Assembly (NCBI GenBank): GCA_043809645.1
Contig: JBDROX010000006.1
Location: 1 to 40,166, forward strand
Direction: 5' to 3'
DNA from: JBDROX01 sp043809645
Lineage (GTDB): Bacteria; Patescibacteriota; Patescibacteriia; Magasanikbacterales; UBA922
Length of the DNA: 40,166 bases
Below the pieces are notes generated by a model. The model was not told where the DNA came from, did not search any database, and saw only the letters and a list, made by a program, of their open reading frames with translations. The position numbers and the translations under genes were made by a program. Below are positions 12,794-22,260 of the stretch, piece after piece; positions within the stretch are counted from its first letter, which is position 1, and each line of letters opens with the position of its first letter.

Positions 12794-15673
12794 ATGCAAT
12801 CATCAACAATCAAGAGAATTAAGAAAAGAAATGGTGAAATAGTGGAGTTTCATCCAGGGAAGATCCTTATTGCTATAAGTAAGGCTTTTGCTGCTATCAA
12901 AGGGAGCGCAGATCAAGAGCTGACTCAGACTATTACAAAGGATGTTCTCAAGAATCTCGAGGAAGAATTCGTGGATGCCGCGCCCTCTGTTGAAGATGTT
13001 CAGAACGCAGTAGAATTTGTTCTCATGGAGAACAATCATTTTGATATTGCAAAGGCATATATTATATACAGATATGAACACACGAAGATTCGAGAGAAGA
13101 AAAAAGAAGAGGTTCAGAAGAAGATAGAAGGTGAAGAGCTCTTTGTGGTAAAGCGAAATGGTGAGAGAGAAATATTCTCTATGGAAAAGCTTCAGAAAAC
13201 ACTCTCTTACATTGCAAAAGGACATGAGGAAATTGTAGACGGCAGTGTTGTGGCTAATCAGGTGCGTGCAGAACTCTATGAGAATATCCCAACAAAGGAG
13301 ATAGAGCGCACTATCATCATGGTACTCCGTAGTTTGATCGAACAGGATCCTGCTTTTTCGTTTGCAGCAACTCGGGCACTCCTGATGAGGCAGTATAAGC
13401 ATGTTATTGGTCATAGTGATATTCGGTTTTCTGAACTTGATGATGATTTGAATCAAATGTTCATCAAGAATATTGAATATGGTGTGCAGGTCGGGAAGCT
13501 CGACCCGCGCATGCTGACATTCGATCTTCAGGAATTATCTCGAAGCCTGAAGCATGACAGGGATAATCAGCATACATATCTGAGTGCCCAGACGCTCGTG
13601 GATAGATATTTTATGGAAGATCCTGTTTCTGGAAAAAAGTTCGAGACACCACAGTTATTCTGGATGCGAGTTGCAATGGGTCTTTCTCTGAATGAAGAAT
13701 ACAAGAATGAGCGGGCAAAAGAATTCTATGAGGTAATGTCTACTCTCATGTATGTTCCTTCTACTCCAACACTGTTTCATGCGGGGACATCTCATCCACA
13801 GATGAGTTCATGCTATATCACAACAGTCGAGGATTCTCTTGATCATATTTTTAAATCTTATTCTGACAATGCTCAGCTTTCAAAGTGGTCCGGAGGTATA
13901 GGAAATGATTGGACGAATCTTCGTGGCATGGGCACTCTCATTCGCGGGACAGGTGTAGAGTCTCAGGGTGTTATTCCATTTCTCAAGATCGCAAATGACG
14001 TAACTGCAGCCATTAATAGGAGTGGTCGCAGGCGTGGGGCAGTATGTGCCTACCTTGAGTCGTGGCATTGGGATATCGAGGATTTCCTTGAGCTTCGAAA
14101 GAATACTGGTGATGAGCGCAGAAGAACGCATGACATGAATACTGCGAATTGGATTCCAGATCTTTTCATGAAACGAGTAAAAAGTGACGAAGAGTGGACA
14201 CTCTTCTCGCCAGACGAGGTGTCTGACCTCCATCATGTGTACGGAAAAGAATTTGAGCGAAAGTATGAGGAGTATGAGAGGAAGGCAGAGGCAGGGCAGA
14301 TCAGTAAATACAGAAAGGTAAAGGCGAAGGATCTGTGGAAGAAGATGCTGACTATGCTCTTTGAAACAGGGCATCCATGGATTACATGGAAGGATCCTTC
14401 GAATATTCGTTCACCGCAGGATCATGTTGGTGTGGTGCACTGTTCGAATTTATGTACAGAGATTACGCTCAATACATCAGAATATGAGACAGCAGTATGT
14501 AATCTGGGTTCTGTAAACCTCGAGAAGCACGTGGTCGGTGGAGAACTCAATCAAGAAATGATCCGAAAGACAGTGGTCACTGCCATGCGTATACTTGATA
14601 ATGTTATTGATCTGAATTTTTACCCAACTCAGGAAGCAAGGAATGCGAATATGAAGCATAGGCCAGTAGGGCTTGGAGTCATGGGGTTCCAGAATGCACT
14701 CTACAAACTTGGAATTGATTTCGATTCGGATGAGTGTGTGGAATTTGCTGACAAAGCTGGTGAGATGATTGCATATTACGCAATCCTCGGGTCAGCAGAG
14801 CTTGCCAGAGACAGGGGCCCGTATCAGAGTTTCCGCGGATCAAAATGGGACCGAGGCATATTTCCAATTGATACTGTTGTGCTGCTAGAAAAGGAGCGCG
14901 ATATGAAGACGACAGTGTCAAAAGATTCGCAGATGGATTGGTCTCCTGTTAGAGAGGCTGTACGCGAATATGGAATGAGAAATTCCAACTGTATGGCAGT
15001 TGCGCCTACTGCTACTATCTCGAATATTGCTGGAAGTACACCAGGTGTTGAACCAATTTACAAGAATATTTATGTAAAGGCGAATCAAGCTGGAGATTTC
15101 ACTATTGTAAATCCATATCTTGTTGAGGATCTCAAGAAATTCGATCTGTGGGACACTGAAATGCTCGGAAAATTGAAATATCATGATGGAAAAATTGCTG
15201 AAATTACAGAAATTCCTGCAGAGCTGAAGAAAAAATATAAAGAAGTCTTTGAGATTGATCCAAAGTGGCTCATAAGGGCAGCAGCACATCGTGGAAAGTG
15301 GATTGACCAGAGCCAGTCTATAAATATTTTCTATTCTGGAAAGTCTGGAAAGGATATTCATACTATTTATATGAGTGCATGGGAAGCAGGTCTCAAAACA
15401 ACATACTACCTTCGCACACTTGCCATATCTCAGGTTGAGAAGTCTACTGTGAGTACGGAGCAGTTTGGTTCTACCCATCTGCGTGAAACAAAAAATGTGG
15501 GGGTAGTTCAGGCACCATCATCTGAACAGCAGTCAGAAGTTCTTATTCCTACAAAAACATCATCTTCTGTTATGGCGACTGTGCCGGCATCATCTACTCT
15601 TGTTAATGAGGAGAAAAAAGAAGAGTCAGAGCTCTGTAGAATCGAAGATCCAGACTGCGAGGCATGTCAGTAG
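12794..15673 (+). CDS. nrdA: Ribonucleoside-diphosphate reductase, large (alpha) subunit
   Basis: 959 residues, class I. The protein reduces ribonucleotides to deoxyribonucleotides with NrdB. Two ATP-cone domains stand in tandem (about 5-95 and 115-205: KKRNGEIVEFHPGKI and VKRNGEREIFSMEKL), giving allosteric overall-activity control. The catalytic barrel has SSCYITT with the first redox cysteine, HCSNLCTEI with the N-C-E triad, AVCNLGSVNL with the second redox cysteine, PTATISNIAGSTPGVEPI, and KTTYYLRT with the radical-transfer tyrosines. The C-terminus ends CEACQ, the redox-shuttle pair. It precedes nrdB by 10 nt. Confidence 0.97.
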   Translation: MQSSTIKRIKKRNGEIVEFHPGKILIAISKAFAAIKGSADQELTQTITKDVLKNLEEEFVDAAPSVEDVQNAVEFVLMENNHFDIAKAYIIYRYEHTKIREKKKEEVQKKIEGEELFVVKRNGEREIFSMEKLQKTLSYIAKGHEEIVDGSVVANQVRAELYENIPTKEIERTIIMVLRSLIEQDPAFSFAATRALLMRQYKHVIGHSDIRFSELDDDLNQMFIKNIEYGVQVGKLDPRMLTFDLQELSRSLKHDRDNQHTYLSAQTLVDRYFMEDPVSGKKFETPQLFWMRVAMGLSLNEEYKNERAKEFYEVMSTLMYVPSTPTLFHAGTSHPQMSSCYITTVEDSLDHIFKSYSDNAQLSKWSGGIGNDWTNLRGMGTLIRGTGVESQGVIPFLKIANDVTAAINRSGRRRGAVCAYLESWHWDIEDFLELRKNTGDERRRTHDMNTANWIPDLFMKRVKSDEEWTLFSPDEVSDLHHVYGKEFERKYEEYERKAEAGQISKYRKVKAKDLWKKMLTMLFETGHPWITWKDPSNIRSPQDHVGVVHCSNLCTEITLNTSEYETAVCNLGSVNLEKHVVGGELNQEMIRKTVVTAMRILDNVIDLNFYPTQEARNANMKHRPVGLGVMGFQNALYKLGIDFDSDECVEFADKAGEMIAYYAILGSAELARDRGPYQSFRGSKWDRGIFPIDTVVLLEKERDMKTTVSKDSQMDWSPVREAVREYGMRNSNCMAVAPTATISNIAGSTPGVEPIYKNIYVKANQAGDFTIVNPYLVEDLKKFDLWDTEMLGKLKYHDGKIAEITEIPAELKKKYKEVFEIDPKWLIRAAAHRGKWIDQSQSINIFYSGKSGKDIHTIYMSAWEAGLKTTYYLRTLAISQVEKSTVSTEQFGSTHLRETKNVGVVQAPSSEQQSEVLIPTKTSSSVMATVPASSTLVNEEKKEESELCRIEDPDCEACQ

Positions 15674-15683
15674 TGAATCATAT

Positions 15684-16718
15684 ATGCCTTTAAAAAAAAC
15701 AAATGAGAGACCTGATATCAATAAGCGCAGAATCATCAATGGTGAAGATGCTGACGTGATTCAGCTCTACCCAATGAAGCACACTTTTGCATGGGATGCA
15801 TATAATGCAGGGAACGCTAATCACTGGCTCCCAACAGAGATTATCATGCAAAATGATATTGAACAGTGGCGCGCAGATGATGTGCTCAGCAACGATGAGC
15901 GTGCAGCCTTCAAGACAGTGCTTGGATTCTTCACAACAGCAGACTCTATTGCTGCGAACAACATTGTGATCGCGATGTATAAGCATGTGACCTCACCAGA
16001 GTGTCGCATGTATTTGCTCCGTCAGGCATATGAGGAGGCAATTCACACTCATGCCTATCAGTATATTGTAGAAAGTCTTGCGCTCGATGAAGGTGAAATT
16101 TTTAACATGTACAGAGAAGTTGACGCAATATATAACAAGGCATCATTCATCCTGACATTCAACGAAGGCATTTTTGATTCCGACTTCAAGACAGGTACAC
16201 TTGATGCAGATCAGAAATTTCTAGAAAATATTGTTGTTTTTTCTCTTATTATGGAAGGTATTTTTTTCTATAGTTCTTTCGCTGTTATGTTTGGCTTTCA
16301 GCGTCAGAACAAGATGGTGGGAAGTGCAGAGCAAATTCAGTACATCATGCGAGATGAATCTCAGCATCTGAACTTCGGCATTAATGTTATTAATACAATG
16401 AAAGAAGAGCAGTCAGAACTTTGGACACAGGAATTCCAGGATCACATAGTGTCGCTTGTTCGCGAAGCAACGACTATGGAATATACCTTCGCTCAGACTG
16501 TCTTTCCAAAAGGAATCTTTGGAATGAATGCAGATGGATTCAGACAATACATTGAACATATTGCAGACAGACGACTCACTAGAATTGGCCTTCCAAAGCA
16601 ATTCAATGTCGCGAATCCATTTCCATGGATGAGTGAAGCAGCTGATCTCTCAAAAGAAAAGAATTTCTTTGAAACTAGAGTGACAGAGTATCAGACAGGT
16701 GGGGTATTGGATTGGTGA
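15684..16718 (+). CDS. nrdB: Ribonucleoside-diphosphate reductase, small (beta) subunit
   Basis: 344 residues. The diiron-tyrosyl radical ligands are all visible: D in TTADSIA, E and H in YEEAIHTHAY with the radical Tyr in its class Ia position (E-x2-H-x3-Y), E in SLIMEGIFFY, and E/H in RDESQHLNF. It is therefore the classical tyrosyl-radical type, not a Tyr-less variant. ATG 15684 (MPLKKTNERP) is used; a longer in-frame start would overlap nrdA. The C-terminal TGGVLDW would dock into NrdA. Confidence 0.97.
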   Translation: MPLKKTNERPDINKRRIINGEDADVIQLYPMKHTFAWDAYNAGNANHWLPTEIIMQNDIEQWRADDVLSNDERAAFKTVLGFFTTADSIAANNIVIAMYKHVTSPECRMYLLRQAYEEAIHTHAYQYIVESLALDEGEIFNMYREVDAIYNKASFILTFNEGIFDSDFKTGTLDADQKFLENIVVFSLIMEGIFFYSSFAVMFGFQRQNKMVGSAEQIQYIMRDESQHLNFGINVINTMKEEQSELWTQEFQDHIVSLVREATTMEYTFAQTVFPKGIFGMNADGFRQYIEHIADRRLTRIGLPKQFNVANPFPWMSEAADLSKEKNFFETRVTEYQTGGVLDW

Positions 16719-16776
16719 TAATCTTAGAGAATTGTATACAAAAAAATTCTAACAATGTATTGGTATTTTGTATATA

Positions 16777-17463
16777 TTATTTTCCAAAGGTTCTTTTTTG
16801 TTTGTAATATGAATCTAACGCCTCATCAAGATTTTTCTCAGAAAATGCTGGCCAGTGAGTGTCAGTAAAATATAGTTCTGCATATGCAATTTTCCAAAGC
16901 ATGAAATTTGAAAGCCGTCTTTTTTCTCCTGTACGAATGACCAAATCAACATTTGGATAGCCAGCAAAATCCATATTTTCTTCAAAAATATTTTCTTCAA
17001 GTGTATCTGCAGAAATTTTTTTTGTAATTATTTTTTTTGCTGCTCGGACTATTTCATCACGCCCACCATATGCCACTGCCAGAGTAAGAACAAGCGAAGA
17101 ATGGTTTTTTGTTTTTTCTACAATATTTAACAAGGCCTTCCTCGTGTTTTCTGGAAGCTGGGAGATGTCTCCAGCAAGACGAAGCTGGGTATCATGCTTT
17201 GTAAAATCCGAAATGTAATTTATTAATTTTCCAAAAAGAGAAAAAAGGTGCTCTAATTCTTTTTTTTCACGCTTTAGATTTTCTGTTGACAGTGTGTAGA
17301 GTGTTAGGTATGGTATATTTTTGGAACGAACATGTTTTACAATACGCTTCAAATTTTTTGCACCCTCTGTATGGCCAACAAATTTTGGTAAATTCTGAGT
17401 GGTTGCCCATCTGCGGTTGCCGTCCATGATAATCGCTAAATGTTGTATAGAATTTTCTGACAC
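16777..17463 (-). CDS. uppS: Isoprenyl transferase (undecaprenyl diphosphate synthase family)
   Basis: 228 residues. The cis-prenyltransferase makes the polyprenyl carrier for envelope glycans. It has the substrate motif IIMDGNRRWA (catalytic D14), TLYTLSTENLKR, and the C-terminal RTGEKRRLSNFMLWKIAYAE that binds the diphosphate of isopentenyl diphosphate. Length is slightly short of typical (about 240-250). It converges with nrdB (58 nt apart). Confidence 0.93.
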   Translation of the reverse strand: MSENSIQHLAIIMDGNRRWATTQNLPKFVGHTEGAKNLKRIVKHVRSKNIPYLTLYTLSTENLKREKKELEHLFSLFGKLINYISDFTKHDTQLRLAGDISQLPENTRKALLNIVEKTKNHSSLVLTLAVAYGGRDEIVRAAKKIITKKISADTLEENIFEENMDFAGYPNVDLVIRTGEKRRLSNFMLWKIAYAELYFTDTHWPAFSEKNLDEALDSYYKQKRTFGK

Positions 17464-17538
17464 AAGATATTCTTCAATAATTAAATGACTTCAATATGAA
17501 TTTTCAAGTATATAGATAATTTTGTAAAAATGCAAGTA

Positions 17539-17567
17539 TTGATATAGCCATTTTTCTATGGTACAGT
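17539..17567 (+). promoter_or_regulatory. Promoter of tRNA-Leu
   Basis: TTGATA (17539-17544), 17 nt, TACAGT (17562-17567), ending 16 nt before the tRNA. Confidence 0.6.
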
Positions 17568-17583
17568 ACGGCCGTATATAGAT

Positions 17584-17669
17584 GCCGTGGTGGTGGAATG
17601 GTATACACGAGAGACTTAAAATCTCTTACCTTTCGGGGTATGTGGGTTCGACTCCCACCCACGGCACCA
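17584..17669 (+). tRNA. tRNA-Leu(UAA) with encoded CCA
   Basis: 86 nt. The acceptor stem is GCCGTGG/CCACGGC. The anticodon stem AGAGA/TCTCT encloses loop CTTAAAA, so the anticodon is TAA (leucine). A long class II variable arm TACC-tttcg-GGGTA and T-arm TGTGGGTTCGACTCCCA follow, then discriminator A and a genomically encoded CCA (17667-17669). A recombinase remnant abuts its 3' end. Confidence 0.95.
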
Positions 17670-18039
17670 TTAGGGAACTCATCGGTTTTTTGGAAGCCAA
17701 AATGCGGGACGCGCGAAGTGCGTCCCAAGGATTCCCGCCGAATTTCCCAAACGAATTCAGAATTTTTGGCGCGCTGGCGCGCACTAATTTTTCGCCAAGA
17801 GACAGGTTCGAGCCAAAGATTTCTTTGGCTTTGACCTTTTTAGCAAAAAGGTCAGTATCCCGTGCGATTCCATCTAGTGTTTGTGCGTCTTTTATCCATT
17901 CTTTCATCGGTTCGAGCCAATCATTCTGCTTGTGTGAAAGAGAGGTCATTTCTTCTTGAAGCGACTTCTTTTCAGATAACAATTTTGCTTTCCGATTTCG
18001 ATAATCTTGTTCGTCAACAACTTGGTACAATAGAGACAC
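17626..18039 (-). pseudogene. Serine recombinase C-terminal remnant beside tRNA-Leu
   Basis: A minus-strand frame whose last residues read into the tRNA, with the stop at 17626-17628. Residues ~10-115 (coiled segment EEMTSLSHKQNDWLEPMKEW, then FAKKVKAKEIFGSNLSL and NSFGKFGGNPWDALRAS) resemble the extreme C-terminus of large serine recombinases found in CPR genomes. The catalytic resolvase domain, DNA-binding domain and zinc ribbon are absent and nothing upstream restores them, so it is a truncated remnant. The position at a tRNA 3' end suggests a past integration site. Family recognition is from memory. Confidence 0.55.
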
Positions 18040-18068
18040 AAAAAAAATTGCAACAAGTGCAGTTTTTT

Positions 18069-19148
18069 TTAGTTATTTCCCAGTTCATTCCTGTAATAAT
18101 GGTTGTAAATTGACATCACAGAAATGAAAAGTGCAGCAATGATGGGTCCAATGACAAATCCAGAAATTCCAAAAATAATAAGTCCACCAAGAGTTGTAAG
18201 AAGAATAATAAGTGGATGCATCTGTGTGTCCTTTCCGATTAATGGTGGCCTCAGGAGGTTATCAATGATGCCAACGAAGAATGCTCCAATGAGAAGAACG
18301 AGGGCCTGCCAAAATCCACCAACAGCAAGCATAATAACGCCAGCGATACCAAGGAAGAGTGATGGGCCAATCGCAGGAATGATAGCAATGATAACCATGA
18401 TAACACCCCAGATAAAGGCTCCTTCTATTCCTGTGATCCAGAACAGTAGCCCACTGATTGTTCCTTGGATGCCACCGATAATGACGGTGCTCTTCAGTGT
18501 GGCGCGAGCGGTCGAAGTGAAGCGGGCATAGAGCATCTCTTCATACTTATCACCAAGAGGTGAAAAATGCATGAGTCGTGAGAGCATCTTCTTTCCATCT
18601 TTGAAAAAGTAGTAAAGTGCGTAGAGAGACAAAAAGCTCATTCCAATGAAACGAAGTACTACCCAGAATCCATTGAGAAGTCCGGAAAAGCTAGACAGAA
18701 CAAATGAACTGAGTGATTTGGCGACACTCGTCGCATAACTCACCCACTGGTCTTTGATACTTTCGATATATGGTGCGAACATAGTGCCCTCGAACTTGGA
18801 AGAAACTTGTCCAGGATTTTGAAAGAGCTGGGCTTGGGACGCTGACTTATAGAGATCGACAGACTCATTCACGAGGAGAATTCCTAGGAGTGTGAGGATG
18901 AGAGAAATGCCAAGGAAAACAATAGCAACGGTAGAAAATGCAGCCAGACGAGGAAGTTTTAAATGTTTGAGCATTCCTTCATACAGAGGAAAGAATAATA
19001 TCGCGAGGATTCCTGCCCAAAAAAGTGGGTAGAAGAATGGTCGCAGAAGATAGAGTATAGCAATGAACAAGATAATAAGTATGGCAAAGAAAAATGCAGA
19101 GCGCATTTTGCCAAAGCTTACCTTGTTGGTGGTGCTTCGTTTTGGCAT
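18069..19148 (-). CDS. AI-2E family transporter (PerM-like permease)
   Basis: 359 residues with about eight membrane helices: a basic N-terminus, two helices near 15-60, one near 70-95, a soluble segment (about 100-150), then a helix-rich C-terminal half. The family signature region LLRPPLIGKDTQMHPLIILLTTLGGL and the final GFVIGPIIAALFISV are clear. Members are called autoinducer-2 exporters or Na+/H+ antiporter-like; the substrate here is unknown. Confidence 0.9.
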   Translation of the reverse strand: MPKRSTTNKVSFGKMRSAFFFAILIILFIAILYLLRPFFYPLFWAGILAILFFPLYEGMLKHLKLPRLAAFSTVAIVFLGISLILTLLGILLVNESVDLYKSASQAQLFQNPGQVSSKFEGTMFAPYIESIKDQWVSYATSVAKSLSSFVLSSFSGLLNGFWVVLRFIGMSFLSLYALYYFFKDGKKMLSRLMHFSPLGDKYEEMLYARFTSTARATLKSTVIIGGIQGTISGLLFWITGIEGAFIWGVIMVIIAIIPAIGPSLFLGIAGVIMLAVGGFWQALVLLIGAFFVGIIDNLLRPPLIGKDTQMHPLIILLTTLGGLIIFGISGFVIGPIIAALFISVMSIYNHYYRNELGNN

Positions 19149-19216
19149 AGAGCAAATTAACTAACAATTAACAGCGAACAAAGAAAGTATACCAGGGAAC
19201 GGTATATGATACAAAA

Positions 19217-20194
19217 TTATTTCTTTTCTTCGAATACTCTTCTGATAACTTCATTAATTTCCATTTCATTGATGAGGATGTCGTCGACTGGGAGGTCTGA
19301 AAGCATTTTTGCCGCAACATGCTTGATATTCTCTTTTGGAATTTCAAGAACTGCACGTTGTGGCGTTCTTTCTTTGACAGTTCCAAGCTTCTCCAGCTCA
19401 CCATCATCTACTTTTCTTTTAAAGGTAACCTCTAGCAGTTTACTGTCTATATGGTCATCCATGAGTTTCTTGAGGTTCCCATCATGGACGATCTCTCCGT
19501 GGTTGATGATAATCACTCTTTCACAGAGTGCCTCCACATCCTCCATGTAGTGGGATGTGAGGATCACGGTTGTTTTTTCTTTTTTATTATATTCCTTCAA
19601 AAATTCTCGAATATTGTTTTGCGAGACAACATCGAGACCGATGGTTGGTTCATCAAGAAAAAGAATTTTTGGAGAGTGGAGGAGTGCAGCTACTAGCTCG
19701 CATTTCATTCTCTGTCCGAGCGAGAGTTTTCTCACTTGTACGTCGAGTATATCCTTTATATCCAGGAGCTCAGTAAGTTCTCCTACTGTTTTATTAAATT
19801 GTTTCTTCGGGACATCATAAATTTCTCGGTTCAGCACAAAGCTCTCCATGGCGGGAAGATCCCACCAGAGTTGATTTTTTTGTCCCATGACGAGAGAAAA
19901 TTGTTTTTGAAAATCTTTTTCCCTTTTTGATGGTGTGTGACCAAGTACTTTTGCTTCTCCTGATGTTGGGTACAGAATACCAGAAAGCATCTTGAGTGTG
20001 GTGGTCTTTCCTGCGCCGTTTGGTCCAAGGAAACCAACAATTTCTCCTTTTTCTATAGAAAAATTAATTGACTTGACTGCTTCGGTGAAGAGTTTTTCTC
20101 TTGAAAAAAGGCTTTTGACAGAATTCCAAAGGCCAGCCTGCTTCTTGTAGTACTCGTATGTTTTGGATAAATTGTCTACTTCTATGATTGGCAT
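19217..20194 (-). CDS. ABC-2 type transporter, ATP-binding protein
   Basis: 325 residues. It has Walker A GPNGAGKTTT (about 54-63), Q-loop VMGQKNQLWW, signature LSLGQRMKCEL, Walker B ILFLDEPTIGLD and H-loop ILTSHYMEDVE. A C-terminal extension (about 235-325) is typical of DrrA/NatA-type exporters. Its likely permease partners are the two ABC-2 permeases at 23526-24314 and 24319-25110, on the same strand but 3.3 kb upstream, with four other genes and at least three terminators between, so it is probably expressed separately now. Confidence 0.93.
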   Translation of the reverse strand: MPIIEVDNLSKTYEYYKKQAGLWNSVKSLFSREKLFTEAVKSINFSIEKGEIVGFLGPNGAGKTTTLKMLSGILYPTSGEAKVLGHTPSKREKDFQKQFSLVMGQKNQLWWDLPAMESFVLNREIYDVPKKQFNKTVGELTELLDIKDILDVQVRKLSLGQRMKCELVAALLHSPKILFLDEPTIGLDVVSQNNIREFLKEYNKKEKTTVILTSHYMEDVEALCERVIIINHGEIVHDGNLKKLMDDHIDSKLLEVTFKRKVDDGELEKLGTVKERTPQRAVLEIPKENIKHVAAKMLSDLPVDDILINEMEINEVIRRVFEEKK

Positions 20195-20235
20195 ATATTT
20201 GCTTATCTATTGTACAGGAGATGAAGGTTTTGTAA

Positions 20236-20268
20236 AAGAAAACTGCCCTCATGGAGGGCAGTTTTCTT
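20236..20268 (-). terminator. Bidirectional terminator between 20282 gene and ABC ATPase
   Basis: Perfect 14-bp stem AAGAAAACTGCCCT/AGGGCAGTTTTCTT with a 5-nt loop, directly after the stop of the 20282-20794 gene. Confidence 0.88.
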
Positions 20269-20281
20269 GGATTGCAATACT

Positions 20282-20794
20282 TTAGTCAGTCATCCATTTC
20301 TCTTCAATTTTTCCAATGTTGTCAACAAAGCGATCCCACTGATCAGCTGCGCGTTTTAGAGCGGCTTGTGTTTCCTCGACGACGTGCTCTTCTGCTACGC
20401 CTGCCCAAAGGTCTAATTGGGCCTCGGCACTGCCGCCCATGACACTACCAATGAGTTTTTGACGAGCTTTTGTTATTTCTGCTATTGCATCAACATACTC
20501 TTTTTGTCTGATCTCATCCATTTCATCGTATCCAAGCATTGCTTCTGCAGTGTTTTCATTGGTGCGGATACTGTCGAGCTTATTCTGAAGATTTTCGATA
20601 CTTTCTGCTAGCTCATGAATATTATGCCAGATTTTTGCATCTTCGAGTGCAACATCTTGCTCAAAATTTCTGAGGAATTCACGATTTATTTGCTCAGTAC
20701 TTTTTTCTTTCTGAAGCGGAAGTTCAATGACTTCTGCATCTGGCTTGTCTTTTGGTTCCTCCTGTGGAACGAATTTTGGGGCTGCTTCTCCCAT
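20282..20794 (-). CDS. Coiled-coil protein with EVIELPLQ N-terminal motif
   Basis: 170 residues, soluble, highly charged and helical. After a short Pro/Glu-rich start (MGEAAPKFVPQEEPKDKPD) comes AEVIELPLQKEK (about 21-32), almost the same motif as in the next upstream gene (AEVIDIPLQRRE) and related to ADIIDIHRAPKD at 23102. The rest is predicted coiled coil without a recognised domain or signal peptide. ATG 20794 is used because the upstream residues (MIRVHYIYSFLTISF) lie in intergenic sequence. Function unknown. Confidence 0.7.
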   Translation of the reverse strand: MGEAAPKFVPQEEPKDKPDAEVIELPLQKEKSTEQINREFLRNFEQDVALEDAKIWHNIHELAESIENLQNKLDSIRTNENTAEAMLGYDEMDEIRQKEYVDAIAEITKARQKLIGSVMGGSAEAQLDLWAGVAEEHVVEETQAALKRAADQWDRFVDNIGKIEEKWMTD

Positions 20795-20868
20795 AAATGA
20801 TATAGTTAAAAATGAATATATGTAGTGTACACGAATCAAAAAAAAAGAAAAAGAGTTGTGAGATTTTT

Positions 20869-22077
20869 TTAGCTTGCTTTTCTATTAAAAAATCGCTTCC
20901 AAAAACTTGGCTTATGTTTAGTTTGTGCTTCTGTCCCAGTATTCTGCGCTTCTTGACCAGCTTCCTCTCTTAGCTTATTCATGTCAAACATTGCTATTCT
21001 GTCTGGTTGGATATCTCCTGAATCACGCATACTCTCTACCCGTAGTCGCGCTCCTATAGAGAGATTTTCAATGTCACTTCTTCCTTCTGTAAATTCCTGA
21101 ACCTCTTGCAGAATACCCAGCTCGGCTGCAAGCGTCTCTGCACTTTCCTCTCCAGCTGCTATCCTCTCGAGCACTTCTGCGTCGGGCTGGATTCCTGCTT
21201 CTATGAAGGCAGAAAGTTTTTCGAGATCGCTTTGGATTGCTTCTTGTTGAGATCTTTTATCGATGAGCTCTACTTCATTTGATGCACGCTCCTCTAATGG
21301 CTTGATTCGAATATGTTTTCTGTACTCCTTGCTTTCTTGGGTTAACCGTTCTAGGAGTCCACTTAGTCTTTCTTTGTTTTGTTGGAGTGTATCAAACTTT
21401 TGTTGTTCTTTTGGGAGAGAGTCAATAGCTTCTTGTTTTAACTCCACAATCTGAATAATTCTTCCTTCTGGAGAATGAGGATCATCCCCGATGATTTCTT
21501 TTTGTTTCCTGAGATTTATTTCTAGAGCGCGCTTTCTGTCATTCATTTTTTCGGCTTGACTTACTTTTCTTTTTTTTCTTAGGATGTCTATATTTCGCTC
21601 CAATGTTGTGATATCTCTTTGAAGGTCTGCTGAAAAGTTTAGAGCTGCATCTATCTTTTGCTCAGCCATTTCATCAGTTTCATCCTTTGCCTCTTCTTCC
21701 ACTTCTCGTAGGATTTGCTCTTGTTTGAGGAGTTTTATCACTGTGTCATCTAGCTCTTTTCTTGTTTCTTCAATACGCTCGGTGTATGCCTCATCGAGAT
21801 GTGTAGCTAGGTCAGTATCCACATTTCCTTTTCTTGCGTAATCATACAAAAGATTTGCTTTACTGAATTCATGAATTGACGCTTCATCCATATTTGTTGT
21901 AGAGACACCCTTGTCTCTGTTGCGTTTCGACTGTGCTCTTTGTAGTACGCTGTTTTCAATCCCTTTGAATTCGAATCCCTTTCCTTCTCTCCTTTGGAGA
22001 GGAATATCAATAACCTCAGCTTTTTGGTTGAATTCTGCAGCTGCTTGTTTTTTTGCTTCGCTAGGTACTTCTGACAT
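20869..22077 (-). CDS. Long coiled-coil protein with EVIDIPLQ N-terminal motif
   Basis: 402 residues, extremely rich in Glu, Gln, Lys, Arg and Leu. Most of residues 85-330 read as heptad coiled coil (LDDTVIKLLKQEQILREVEEE and similar). AEVIDIPLQRRE at about 20-31 repeats the motif of the neighbour at 20282. There is no signal peptide, membrane helix or enzymatic motif, and the C-terminus is basic (KPSFWKRFFNRKAS). It may be a structural or scaffold protein; the function is unknown. It lies in a same-strand group of small genes within the ABC transporter locus. Confidence 0.72.
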   Translation of the reverse strand: MSEVPSEAKKQAAAEFNQKAEVIDIPLQRREGKGFEFKGIENSVLQRAQSKRNRDKGVSTTNMDEASIHEFSKANLLYDYARKGNVDTDLATHLDEAYTERIEETRKELDDTVIKLLKQEQILREVEEEAKDETDEMAEQKIDAALNFSADLQRDITTLERNIDILRKKRKVSQAEKMNDRKRALEINLRKQKEIIGDDPHSPEGRIIQIVELKQEAIDSLPKEQQKFDTLQQNKERLSGLLERLTQESKEYRKHIRIKPLEERASNEVELIDKRSQQEAIQSDLEKLSAFIEAGIQPDAEVLERIAAGEESAETLAAELGILQEVQEFTEGRSDIENLSIGARLRVESMRDSGDIQPDRIAMFDMNKLREEAGQEAQNTGTEAQTKHKPSFWKRFFNRKAS

Positions 22078-22154
22078 ATGATGTGAGGATTACTTTTCTC
22101 AAAGTATAACACAGGATAATAGCATAAAATATAGGGTTTGTCAAGAATAGAGAT

Positions 22155-22181
22155 TAAAAAAACACCTTTTGGGAGGGTGTT
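22155..22181 (-). terminator. Terminator on the minus strand
   Basis: AACACC/GGTGTT stem with a run of T on the minus strand (A-run 22155-22160). It ends the 22254-22820 gene and separates it from the coiled-coil gene downstream. Confidence 0.65.
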
Positions 22182-22197
22182 GGAACATCTATCTTGG

Positions 22198-22260
22198 TCG
22201 GTGTCCGGTCGCTAGTTGCGTCTGTGTCTGAGTTCTGTGTACTAGCGACCGGATCACCGA
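22198..22260. repeat. Long imperfect inverted repeat at the 3' end of the GC-rich gene
   Basis: TCGGTG-CCGGTCGCTAGT pairs with ACTAGCGACCGG-CACCGA (one small bulge) around a 24-nt loop. It overlaps the stop codon of the 22254 gene. It has no T-run directly after it, so it may protect or process the mRNA 3' end or mark the edge of an acquired segment. Confidence 0.7.

Noticed and set aside
12803..13456. Long antisense frame opposite nrdA
   Set aside because: nrdA is intact and clearly conserved on the other strand; the antisense frame is a codon-bias shadow rich in Cys, Ile and Phe.
17504..17728. Minus-strand frame over tRNA-Leu (HIPRKVRDFKSLVYTIPPP)
   Set aside because: This is the usual false frame read from the complement of a tRNA gene.
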